Shown here piece after piece: positions 18,501-24,720 of a stretch of 35,327 bases of DNA. The position numbers and the translations under genes are program-made. The notes under the pieces are model-generated. The model was given only the letters and a program-made list of their open reading frames with translations, made no database searches and had not been told where the DNA came from. This DNA comes from Phocaeicola faecicola. GTDB lineage: Bacteria; Bacteroidota; Bacteroidia; Bacteroidales; Bacteroidaceae. How positions within the stretch are numbered: the first letter of the stretch is position 1; every line of letters starts with the position of its first letter. The stretch lies in contig NZ_JABSOE010000052.1 in NCBI RefSeq assembly GCF_013618865.1, positions 1 to 35,327 on the forward strand, in the 5' to 3' direction.

Positions 18501-18601
18501 CTAACAGGATAGGAGTCCGAGGCATACAGACTGCCACTACCAGCAAGTAACAAAAAGCTAAAAAGCAGGCAATAGCCCTTGCGATTCAGATTTGTTTTCA
18601 T
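15518..18601 (-). CDS. SusC/RagA-family TonB-linked outer-membrane transporter
   Basis: A 1027-residue TonB-dependent beta-barrel that imports oligosaccharides. Order of parts: signal peptide (1-28, cut near LYAS), carboxypeptidase-D-like domain (about 41-112, ISVSGVVKDTKGEALIGVSV), TonB box (ALDEVVVTALG, about 118-127), plug domain with the family motif YVVDGIPLF, and a 22-strand-type barrel ending RSFGFGLKFKL with a terminal aromatic/hydrophobic pattern. No N-terminal STN domain is present, so it is not expected to signal directly to an anti-sigma factor. It is the first gene of the locus and has a promoter about 165 nt upstream. Confidence 0.95.
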   Translation of the reverse strand: MKTNLNRKGYCLLFSFLLLAGSGSLYASDSYPVSQVQDNVISVSGVVKDTKGEALIGVSVLVKGTTNGTVTDLDGNFSLNVSSGDQLEFSYIGYASQTVTVTNAKPLNIVLKEDTQALDEVVVTALGIKRAEKALSYNVQQVKSDALTTVKDANFVNSLNGKIAGVNINRSATGVGGATRVVMRGAKSIEGDNNALYVVDGIPLFNTNMGNTDSGIMGEGRAGTEGIADFNPEDIESISVLSGPSAAALYGSSAANGVILITTKKGKEGKLSVQFSSSTEFSKAYMTPEFQNTYGNKKDSYESWGEKLATPSDYDPKDDFFNTGTNFINSVTLTTGTKSNQTFASFSSTNSDGIVPNNSYNRLNLTIRNTSTFLNDKLQLDLGASYIKQDDTNMVSQGRYWNPIVAAYLFPRGENFEDIKVFERFDDGRKLPVQYWPVSDATYASQNPYWTAYRNVSTNEKSRYMFNVGLTYKITDWMNIAARYRMDDTYVEFERKIYASSDQVFAEGKKGHYEFSNYKDRQEYADAMLNINKNIQDFSLSANFGWSYSNYWALLRGYKGTLLGVPNKFAASNIDPSNGRILESGGDSRVRNHAIFGNVELGWRSMLYLTLTGRNDWNSRLVNTKEESFFYPSVGLSAIVSEMVKLPEFISYLKVRGSYTEVGAPVSRSGLTPGTITTPIVGGNLNPTGIYPFSDFKAERTKSYEFGLSLRLWNKFNAEVTYYKSNTYNQTFIGTLPESTGYKSIYLQAGNVENRGWEASFGYNDHFKNGISVSSTLTFSKNINEIKEMVNDYHTDLMETPINIPEVLKDNGRTILKVGGSIHDIYATRFFKKDSQGFVDVGSDGTYEMVDGDPVYLGKTAPDFNMGWSNSVSYKGLGLSFVINGRFGGVVTSSTEAILDRFGVSQRTADARDQGGALLAGQGRVDAKTYYQMIGTGNYQTSGYYVYSATNIRLQELALSYTMPNNWFKNILKDVTVSFIANNPWMLYCKAPFDPELTPSTATYGQGNDYFMQPSVRSFGFGLKFKL

Positions 18602-18764
18602 TAGTCTTTAAATTTAAGTGTGTTTTACAGTAATAAATGATTATTACATATTTATGTAAATAATACATTACTCTACATAAGGGGACTGATTCCCAAACTG
18701 CCGGACAGAATTTCCGGCCATAGCATTCTTCATGTCTTCATATTAGTATCAGATTTATCGGACG
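18602..18764 (-). promoter_or_regulatory. structured 5' leader of the susC operon
   Basis: About 158 nt are transcribed before the susC start if the promoter at 18765-18795 is right. The leader holds a GCCGGA/TCCGGC stem (18700-18705 with 18713-18718), a GGGA/TCCC stem (18682-18685 with 18691-18694), and a DNA dyad TTACATA-TT-TATGTAA (18644-18659) close to the start codon. Such leaders are used for post-transcriptional control in several Bacteroides glycan loci; here that is inference. Confidence 0.45.
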
Positions 18765-18795
18765 CAAATATAGAGATTATTGGGCTATTTACAAC
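18765..18795 (-). promoter_or_regulatory. promoter of the susC-susD-GH18-LamG operon
   Basis: On the minus strand GTTG (18792-18795), 19 nt, then TATATTTG (18765-18772), a full -7 match. Two copies of AAAATATTTTA (18817-18827 and 18857-18867) lie just upstream. Confidence 0.8.
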
Positions 18796-19010
18796 AAAAA
18801 TTATTATTTTTCCTGAAAAATATTTTAATTATCCTACGAATAAAATAGTCGATTGTAAAATATTTTAAAAACGAAAAATAAGGCGATTCCGGTCTTGTTC
18901 CACAAGAGAACGAGACGCGCGTCCAAAAACCGATAAGATAAAATAAACAAATGATAATATGCGTTTTATGACTATTGTAGAAAACTGGTAAAAAACATCA
19001 GATTTACTGG
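18796..19010. other. AT-rich non-coding stretch upstream of the susC promoter
   Basis: No gene is seen. It holds two copies of the palindrome-like AAAATATTTTA exactly 40 bp apart (18817-18827, 18857-18867). Further out are a TCTTG-TTCCA-CAAGA dyad (18893-18907) and a perfect 10-bp GC palindrome GACGCGCGTC (18914-18923). These could be regulator sites for the glycan locus. The gap continues to 19266 with only a doubtful small frame. Confidence 0.5.
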
Positions 19011-19280
19011 TCAGAATCCATTCTCATGCCAGATATGCAAGTATATATTTTTTATCAAATTGAGATCATGTACCTCTAACACGCTCAAGCCCCACACATG
19101 CAGTTTACAGACGGCTTCAGGTAACCTGTATTTCAAAAAAACTACATAATTATAAGTAAAGAAAAGAGAAAGCAGGCATACGTTCCAATTTTCTCCGTCA
19201 GTAAAGCCTAAAAGCAAACTACGTGAAAATCTCTTTATAATAATGGATTGCCACTTATGGTTTCTTTCATTGCTTTTCAT
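19011..19280 (-). CDS. doubtful 89-codon open frame
   Basis: An ATG at 19280 overlaps the end of the DUF3810 gene by 14 nt and opens a frame of 89 codons, starting MKSNERNHKWQSI. I recognise no domain. The composition (many aromatic and hydrophobic residues without a clear signal or helix pattern) does not look like a well-selected protein. It could be chance or a decayed gene. Listed because it fills an otherwise empty 250-nt stretch. Confidence 0.15.
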   Translation of the reverse strand: MKSNERNHKWQSIIIKRFSRSLLLGFTDGENWNVCLLSLFFTYNYVVFLKYRLPEAVCKLHVWGLSVLEVHDLNLIKNIYLHIWHENGF

Positions 19281-20313
19281 CGGAAAAAGCCAGAATCATT
19301 CCGATGACCTCTGCATAGTTTTTCCGGCCGGAAGAAATCCGGTTCCCTTTCAGATAAAAGTCATACATTTTCGCCTGCAACTCCCCTAACCATCGGTTAT
19401 AACGGGCGCTCCAATAATCCTGTTTGGCTGACAATTCCTGGATGATTTCCGGCCGGATGGTCTGTACCCAATCCAGGTATTCGGATTCAGGAAGCAGGTT
19501 TCTTGCATTGACAAGCACATAAGGGAGCAGGCCGAAATAACCACTGTACCGAATGGCCGGATCGGCAGAACGGGTACAAATCCGGTAAGCCCAGAAATTG
19601 GCTTCTGCCTCACTGCTTACTCCTAACAAGTGGGAAAGTTCATGTGCATAAGTAAACGGATACTGCACAGGAAGCAGCTCATGATTCAGATGAGACTCGG
19701 AAAAGAACGGCCCCATATATCCCAGGACTCCCACACTTGAATACAACGAATTGACGATCGAATGTTTCGGATGCTGAAAATTTTGAGGCAGAGTCAGCCC
19801 GAGTTTCTCAGGAACGGTCCAATACAGTCTTTTGATTTCCCGCTCCGTCTTTTCACGGTTCAAAGGAGATTCCGGCACAAAGGAAGCATTCAGCCGGTCG
19901 GCATACTGAGTAAGGAAATGATGAAAGCGGGTATCATCGTAAGCAACAGCCGATACCTGTGAACGAAGAAAGATGTCCTTTCTGAAATAGTTGAGTCCCC
20001 AGCTCCAATAAAACCAGACACCGACCCAGACCAGCAGTTCCAATTCTGTTCCCATGACCTGCTTCCAACTTTTACCTCCTTTACGGATTGCCAGCCACGG
20101 ATACACCAGAAGAAAGGCAACTACACCTAATACGAATACCTCACAGAGGGAGAAGGAAAAAAGGGAAGCTATTCCAGAGAGCAGAAACGAGAGACTGGGA
20201 TACACACTGCGTGCATACCATTCGCCGGCTTCAGGAGAGAAACGGAACATCAGTATACTTCCAGCCAGCAATGCCAATAGGGTCCGGCGGACCAGTCTGC
20301 TTTTTTTCATCAT
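19267..20313 (-). CDS. DUF3810 membrane protein with zinc-metalloprotease motif
   Basis: I place the start at ATG 20313 (MMKKSRLVRR; 348 aa); a longer frame needs TTG at 20364. Three hydrophobic segments near the N-terminus (about 10-23, 40-72 and 94-107) are followed by a soluble part. That part contains HELSH (224-228) with SSEAEANF just after it (235-240), the arrangement of a gluzincin HExxH...E site. The family is annotated only as DUF3810; the motif suggests a membrane-bound Zn peptidase, but no substrate is known to me. It is a single gene divergent from the SpmAB-like gene. Confidence 0.8.
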   Translation of the reverse strand: MMKKSRLVRRTLLALLAGSILMFRFSPEAGEWYARSVYPSLSFLLSGIASLFSFSLCEVFVLGVVAFLLVYPWLAIRKGGKSWKQVMGTELELLVWVGVWFYWSWGLNYFRKDIFLRSQVSAVAYDDTRFHHFLTQYADRLNASFVPESPLNREKTEREIKRLYWTVPEKLGLTLPQNFQHPKHSIVNSLYSSVGVLGYMGPFFSESHLNHELLPVQYPFTYAHELSHLLGVSSEAEANFWAYRICTRSADPAIRYSGYFGLLPYVLVNARNLLPESEYLDWVQTIRPEIIQELSAKQDYWSARYNRWLGELQAKMYDFYLKGNRISSGRKNYAEVIGMILAFSDEKQ

Positions 20314-20318
20314 TTCCG

Positions 20319-20369
20319 CAAAGATAAAATTATTCCTGAAAAAGTATTCAGATTCTTTTTTCAAATATA
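20319..20369 (-). promoter_or_regulatory. candidate -7 boxes for the DUF3810 gene
   Basis: Two minus-strand matches to TAnnTTTG are present: TATATTTG (20362-20369), giving a leader of about 45 nt, and TATCTTTG (20319-20326), which would start transcription almost at the ATG. Neither has a good TTTG at the right distance. The upstream one is more plausible. Confidence 0.4.
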
Positions 20370-20385
20370 ATATGAATCTCCATTA

Positions 20386-20430
20386 ATCTATGGATGCAGA
20401 CTATCTATGGATGCAGACTATCTATGGATG
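20386..20430. repeat. 17-bp tandem repeat, 2.6 copies, between divergent genes
   Basis: ATCTATGGATGCAGACT occurs at 20386-20402 and 20403-20419, and its first 11 bases again at 20420-20430. It sits in the 377-nt gap between the divergent DUF3810 and SpmAB-like genes. The rest of that gap shows only the two promoters; short open frames there look like chance. Confidence 0.9.
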
Positions 20431-20621
20431 ATGATTCTTCCATGGGTACAGAATGAATACAAAAAGAGAGGCGCTTCATTGTACCGAGGCGCCGATGAAA
20501 AGTACCGTAAATTATATATATCACACATTTGCCACGGAATGCGTGAACTGTATATCGTCGCGGAAAGAATTTCCAATCGGATTCGGTGCACATTCTGAAA
20601 GCGGAATTTATGATAAAAACA

Positions 20622-20653
20622 CTTGTATTCCACTGTTTCTTCTAGTACTTTTG
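20622..20653 (+). promoter_or_regulatory. promoter of the SpmAB-like gene and ybeY
   Basis: CTTG (20622-20625), 20 nt, then TACTTTTG (20646-20653), a full -7 match, about 38 nt upstream of the start codon. Confidence 0.8.
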
Positions 20654-20690
20654 TAGGAATAATTAAGTAAAACTCAAAACCGTCATCAAT

Positions 20691-21923
20691 ATGATTCTGA
20701 ATTATATCTGGATTGCTTTTTTCCTTACGGCTTTTGTCGTGGCTTGTATCCAACTGTTCTTTTTCGGGAATACTGACATATTCCCCGCCATCATCCAGTC
20801 GACATTCGAATCATCCAAAACCGCTTTCGAGATTTCAATCGGGCTGACCGGCGTCTTATCTCTCTGGATGGGTATCATGCGCATCGGAGAGGCCGGCGGA
20901 GTCATCAATATGTTCTCACGCATCCTGAGTCCGATATTCTGCAAGCTGTTTCCTGACATACCGAAAGGGCATCCGGTAACCGGAAGCATTTTCATGAATC
21001 TGGCGGCCAACATGCTGGGACTGGACAATGCGGCCACTCCGCTTGGACTGAAAGCGATGGAAGGCCTGCAGGCCATCAACCCGAAGAAAGATACAGCCAG
21101 TAATCCGATGATTATGTTTCTGGTCTTAAATACTTCGGGACTGACCCTGATTCCGATCAGTATCATGGTATACCGGGCACAATTGGGAGCGGCACAGCCT
21201 ACGGATGTATTTGTTCCCATCCTGCTGGCAACTTTCTTCTCGACGCTGGCCGGTATCATTGCGGTCAGTCTTTATCAAAGAATCAATTTGCTGAACCGTA
21301 CCATCCTGCTGTTCCTCGGCGGAATCAGTCTGGTGATAGGAGGCATCATTTATTTCTTCAGCACATTGCCCCGCACACAAATCGATATTTACTCTACTAC
21401 CATTGCGAATGTGTTTCTGTTTTCGATTATCATCGGATTCATTCTGGCAGGAGTAAGGAAGTGCATCAATGTATACGATGCGTTTGTAGAGGGAGCCAAG
21501 GAGGGATTTTCCACAGCGGTCCGCATCATTCCTTATCTGGTAGCCATTCTGGTGGCTATCGCGGTTTTCCGCACCTCGGGATGCATGGATTATCTGATTG
21601 CAGGAATCGCGCGGCTTGTCAGCTGGATGGGAATCGACAGTGAATTTGTCGGTGCCTTGCCTACTGCCCTGATGAAACCGCTTAGCGGAAGCGGGGCCCG
21701 CGGTCTGATGGTAGATGCGATGAATACGTATGGAGCCGATTCCTTTATCGGAAGACTGGCATGTATCTTCCAGGGCTCCACAGACACTACCTTTTATATA
21801 CTGGCTGTCTATTTCGGCAGTGTCGGAGTAGTCCGTACACGGCATGCAGTTCCGTGCGGTCTCATCGCCGACCTGGCCGGTATCATTGCTGCCATATTCA
21901 TTTGTTATTTATTCTTTAACTGA
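20691..21923 (+). CDS. SpmA-SpmB-like fused nucleoside-recognition (Gate) membrane protein
   Basis: A 410-residue polytopic membrane protein with about ten hydrophobic segments and two Gate/nucleoside-recognition domains in tandem. The first half (about 40-165, with FMNLAANMLGLDNAATPLGLKAM) resembles SpmA. The second half (about 255-395, with SGSGARGLMVDAM and FYILAVYFGSVGV) resembles SpmB. In Bacillus these are separate spore-maturation proteins; here they are one chain in an organism that does not sporulate. Transport of a small molecule is a reasonable guess, but no substrate is established. It starts at ATG 20691 and is followed by ybeY after 9 nt, so the two are cotranscribed. Confidence 0.87.
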   Translation: MILNYIWIAFFLTAFVVACIQLFFFGNTDIFPAIIQSTFESSKTAFEISIGLTGVLSLWMGIMRIGEAGGVINMFSRILSPIFCKLFPDIPKGHPVTGSIFMNLAANMLGLDNAATPLGLKAMEGLQAINPKKDTASNPMIMFLVLNTSGLTLIPISIMVYRAQLGAAQPTDVFVPILLATFFSTLAGIIAVSLYQRINLLNRTILLFLGGISLVIGGIIYFFSTLPRTQIDIYSTTIANVFLFSIIIGFILAGVRKCINVYDAFVEGAKEGFSTAVRIIPYLVAILVAIAVFRTSGCMDYLIAGIARLVSWMGIDSEFVGALPTALMKPLSGSGARGLMVDAMNTYGADSFIGRLACIFQGSTDTTFYILAVYFGSVGVVRTRHAVPCGLIADLAGIIAAIFICYLFFN

Positions 21924-21932
21924 TATACATTT

Positions 21933-22361
21933 ATGATCACTTATCAAACCGAAGACATTGCAATGCCCGCGATACACAAGCGGGAAACGACTGCCTGGAT
22001 AAAGGCGGTGGCTGAGACTTATGGGAAAAAAGTAGGAGAAATAGCCTACATATTCTGCTCTGACGAAAAGATTCTGGAAGTGAACCGCCAATACCTGCAG
22101 CACGATTATTATACCGATATCATCACGTTCGACTATTGCGTAGGAAACAAGATATCGGGCGACTTGTTCATCAGCCTGGATACGGTCCGGACCAATGCCG
22201 AACAGTTCAATGCTTCTTACGATACGGAGTTGCACCGGGTAATCATCCACGGTATCCTGCACCTGTGCGGTATCAATGACAAGGGTCCGGGAGAAAGAGA
22301 AATCATGGAAGCTGCCGAAAACAAAGCCTTGCAGATGCTGAGTGATTTCGTACAAAAATAA
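21933..22361 (+). CDS. ybeY: rRNA maturation endoribonuclease YbeY
   Basis: A 142-residue metal-dependent RNase involved in 16S rRNA 3'-end processing and ribosome quality control. The family core HGxLHLxG is present as HGILHLCG, with His106 and His110. The position of the third metal-binding His (GYDH in E. coli) is Asp116 here (GINDKG), which fits my recollection of Bacteroidota members. The N-terminal half has the EKILEVNRQYLQHDYYTDI-type strand (read here in part as VNRQYLQHDYYTDIITF) with the conserved T-D-I-ITF. It is the second gene after the SpmAB-like gene and is followed by a strong terminator. Confidence 0.92.
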   Translation: MITYQTEDIAMPAIHKRETTAWIKAVAETYGKKVGEIAYIFCSDEKILEVNRQYLQHDYYTDIITFDYCVGNKISGDLFISLDTVRTNAEQFNASYDTELHRVIIHGILHLCGINDKGPGEREIMEAAENKALQMLSDFVQK

Positions 22362-22386
22362 TTCCGGAAAAGGAATATTGTCAGAA

Positions 22387-22441
22387 GGCGGATAATGCAT
22401 CAACCCGACATACAGGGGATGTATTACCCGCCCTGTTTTTT
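22387..22441 (+). terminator. Rho-independent terminator after ybeY
   Basis: GGCGGATAATGCATC (22387-22401) pairs with GATGTATTACCCGCC (22418-22432), with one mismatch and one G-U pair, then a run of six T (22436-22441). Confidence 0.85.
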
Positions 22442-22757
22442 CTATTACATACATGATTGCAACTGTACCGGACTTGCACATACGGATGGAAACGACATAA
22501 AGCGGATAGCGTCTCTCGGCATCCGGTTTCTCCGTAAGTTCATTCCGGAGCAGGACGAAAAATTATTCCAGGCCCTTTCAAAACCGACAGACAGGACTTC
22601 GTCTCTAAAGGAAGAATTCCTGGAAAAAGAGAAAGGGAGAAACCCTCATCCCAGTCGGATGCACCCCCTATCCTATCTTTCTAACTCATAGGCAGAAGAC
22701 TTCCGCTCTTTAAGTTCTTTTTTATTAACCGACCCCATACGAGCCGTTTATTTTTCG
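22442..22757. other. intergenic stretch without a recognisable gene
   Basis: Between the ybeY terminator and the mnmG promoter I see no gene. A 98-codon frame (22395-22691) starts inside the terminator hairpin, has no recognisable domain and is rejected. A 7-bp inverted repeat TTCCAGG/CCTGGAA with a spacer of about 45 nt is the only structure noticed. Confidence 0.5.
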
Positions 22758-22765
22758 TATTTTTG
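22758..22765 (+). promoter_or_regulatory. -7 box of the mnmG promoter
   Basis: TATTTTTG matches the consensus, 26 nt upstream of the mnmG ATG. No TTTG is visible 19-21 nt upstream, so the match is half complete. Confidence 0.5.
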
Positions 22766-22791
22766 CAACAGATATAAAAAACATTAGACTA

Positions 22792-24663
22792 ATGGAATTC
22801 AAGTACGACGTTATTGTAATAGGTGCCGGACACGCAGGCTGTGAAGCTGCTGCCGCTGCAGCCAACCTTGGTTCAAAGACCTGTCTGATTACAATGGACA
22901 TGAACAAGATTGGGCAGATGAGTTGTAACCCGGCCGTCGGCGGTATTGCCAAAGGGCAAATCGTAAGAGAGATTGATGCGCTGGGAGGCTACATGGGATT
23001 GGTAACCGACCGCACCGCAATCCAGTTCCGCATGCTCAACCGTTCCAAGGGACCGGCCATGTGGAGCCCAAGAGCTCAGTGCGACCGAGGCAAGTTTATC
23101 TGGGCCTGGCGTGAGATTCTGGAGAATATTCCAAACCTGCATATCTGGCAAGATACAGTAGAAGAAATACTCGTAGAAAACGGAGAGATTACGGGAGTCA
23201 TCACCTGCTGGGGAGTGACCTTCCATGCAAAATGTGTGGTTCTGACTGCCGGTACTTTCCTGAACGGACTGATGCACATCGGTCATAAAATGCTTGCAGG
23301 AGGACGGTGCGCGGAACCGGCTTCCTATGACTTGACAGAGTCAATCACCCGGCACGGTATTACTGCCGGAAGAATGAAGACCGGTACTCCGGTGCGCATC
23401 GATGCACGCAGCGTAGACTTCAGTCTGATGGAGACGCAGGATGGCGAGAACGATTTCCACCGTTTCTCTTTTATCAGCGAGCCCAGACGACTCAAGCAGT
23501 TGCAGTGCTGGACCTGCTTTACCAACGAAGAGGTACACGAGACATTGCGCCAGGGACTGGCAGACTCCCCTCTTTTCAACGGACAGATCCAGAGCATCGG
23601 CCCCCGATACTGTCCAAGCATCGAGACGAAGATTGTTACCTTCCCCGACAAGCCCCAGCATCAGCTCTTCCTGGAGCCGGAAGGAGAAAGTACACAGGAG
23701 TTGTATCTGAACGGTTTCTCTTCTTCGCTCCCGATGGACATACAGCTGGCCGCTCTTAAGAAGATACCTTGCTTCCGCGACCTGGTGGTTTACCGTCCGG
23801 GATACGCCATCGAATACGATTACTTCGACCCGACTCAGCTGACCCATACGCTGGAATCGAAGATTATCAAAAACCTGTTCTTTGCCGGACAGGTAAACGG
23901 AACGACCGGATACGAGGAAGCCGGAGGACAAGGAATCATTGCCGGTATCAACGCTCACATCAACTGTCATGGCGGAGCTCCGTTTGTACTCGGTCGTGAC
24001 GAAGCCTACATCGGCGTACTGATAGACGACCTCGTAACAAAAGGGGTGGACGAACCGTACCGAATGTTTACTTCACGGGCCGAATACCGCATCCTGCTCC
24101 GTCAGGACGATGCGGACATGCGCCTTACCGAACGTGCCTACCAGCTGGGCCTGGCAAAACAAGACCGCTACGATATGCTCCGAAAGAAACGGGCCGAAAT
24201 AGAACGGTTGTATGAATTCGCAAAGACATACTCCATCAAGGCCGATAAGATCAACGGTGCGCTCGAAAGTCTCGGAACAGCCCCACTGACTCACGGTTGC
24301 AAACTGATCGAATTGCTGAGCCGTCCGCAGATTACAATAGACAACATCGCGCCGCACATTCCTTCCTTCCAGGCTGCACTGGATAAAGTCGAGGAACGGA
24401 AAGAAGAGATTACAGAAGCCGCAGAAGTCCTGATCAAGTACAGAGGATACATTGAGCGCGAACGGATGATTGCCGACAAGATCCACCGGCTGGAAAGCAT
24501 CCGGATACAAGGCAAGTTTGATTACGCCAACCTTCAGTCCCTGTCGACAGAAGCCCGTCAGAAACTGATAAAGATAAACCCGGAAACATTGGCCCAGGCA
24601 AGCCGTATCCCCGGTATCTCTCCAAGCGACATCAACGTCTTGCTGGTGCTCCTGGGCAGATAA
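22792..24663 (+). CDS. mnmG: tRNA uridine-5-carboxymethylaminomethyl modification enzyme
   Basis: With MnmE it makes the cmnm5 group at the wobble uridine of tRNAs, using FAD and a folate one-carbon unit. The 623-residue protein starts MEFKYDVIVIGAGHAGCEAA, with the FAD-binding GxGxAGCE at 11-18. The family markers SCNPAVGGIAKG and AGQVNGTTGYEEAAGQG-type (read here as GTTGYEEAGGQG) are both present, followed by the helical C-terminal domain that binds MnmE and tRNA. Length is normal. mnmG (gidA) sits near the replication origin in many bacteria, which fits the parS-like site directly after it; no rsmG, soj or spo0J gene is in the window. Confidence 0.96.
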   Translation: MEFKYDVIVIGAGHAGCEAAAAAANLGSKTCLITMDMNKIGQMSCNPAVGGIAKGQIVREIDALGGYMGLVTDRTAIQFRMLNRSKGPAMWSPRAQCDRGKFIWAWREILENIPNLHIWQDTVEEILVENGEITGVITCWGVTFHAKCVVLTAGTFLNGLMHIGHKMLAGGRCAEPASYDLTESITRHGITAGRMKTGTPVRIDARSVDFSLMETQDGENDFHRFSFISEPRRLKQLQCWTCFTNEEVHETLRQGLADSPLFNGQIQSIGPRYCPSIETKIVTFPDKPQHQLFLEPEGESTQELYLNGFSSSLPMDIQLAALKKIPCFRDLVVYRPGYAIEYDYFDPTQLTHTLESKIIKNLFFAGQVNGTTGYEEAGGQGIIAGINAHINCHGGAPFVLGRDEAYIGVLIDDLVTKGVDEPYRMFTSRAEYRILLRQDDADMRLTERAYQLGLAKQDRYDMLRKKRAEIERLYEFAKTYSIKADKINGALESLGTAPLTHGCKLIELLSRPQITIDNIAPHIPSFQAALDKVEERKEEITEAAEVLIKYRGYIERERMIADKIHRLESIRIQGKFDYANLQSLSTEARQKLIKINPETLAQASRIPGISPSDINVLLVLLGR

Positions 24664-24671
24664 GTCTGTAG

Positions 24672-24687
24672 TGTTTCACGTGAAACA
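24672..24687. other. parS-like centromere site
   Basis: TGTTTCACGTGAAACA is a perfect 16-bp palindrome that matches the widely conserved ParB-binding parS consensus (TGTTNCACGTGNAACA). It lies 9 nt after the mnmG stop and 33 nt before apt, with no T-run, so it is not a terminator. It implies a ParABS segregation locus and that this region is close to the origin; ParA and ParB genes are not in the window. Confidence 0.88.
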
Positions 24688-24720
24688 AGTAGTTTAAAGA
24701 ATACACATAAAAGATTGAAT

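Noticed and set aside
20386..20430. CRISPR array
   Set aside because: The 17-bp repeats are head to tail without spacers; no cas genes are present.
20407..20656. Overlapping short frames on both strands in the DUF3810/SpmAB gap
   Set aside because: They overlap a tandem repeat and a promoter and overlap each other on opposite strands; none has a recognisable domain.
22395..22691. 98-codon open frame between ybeY and mnmG
   Set aside because: It starts inside the ybeY terminator, has no recognisable domain, and its composition is not protein-like.
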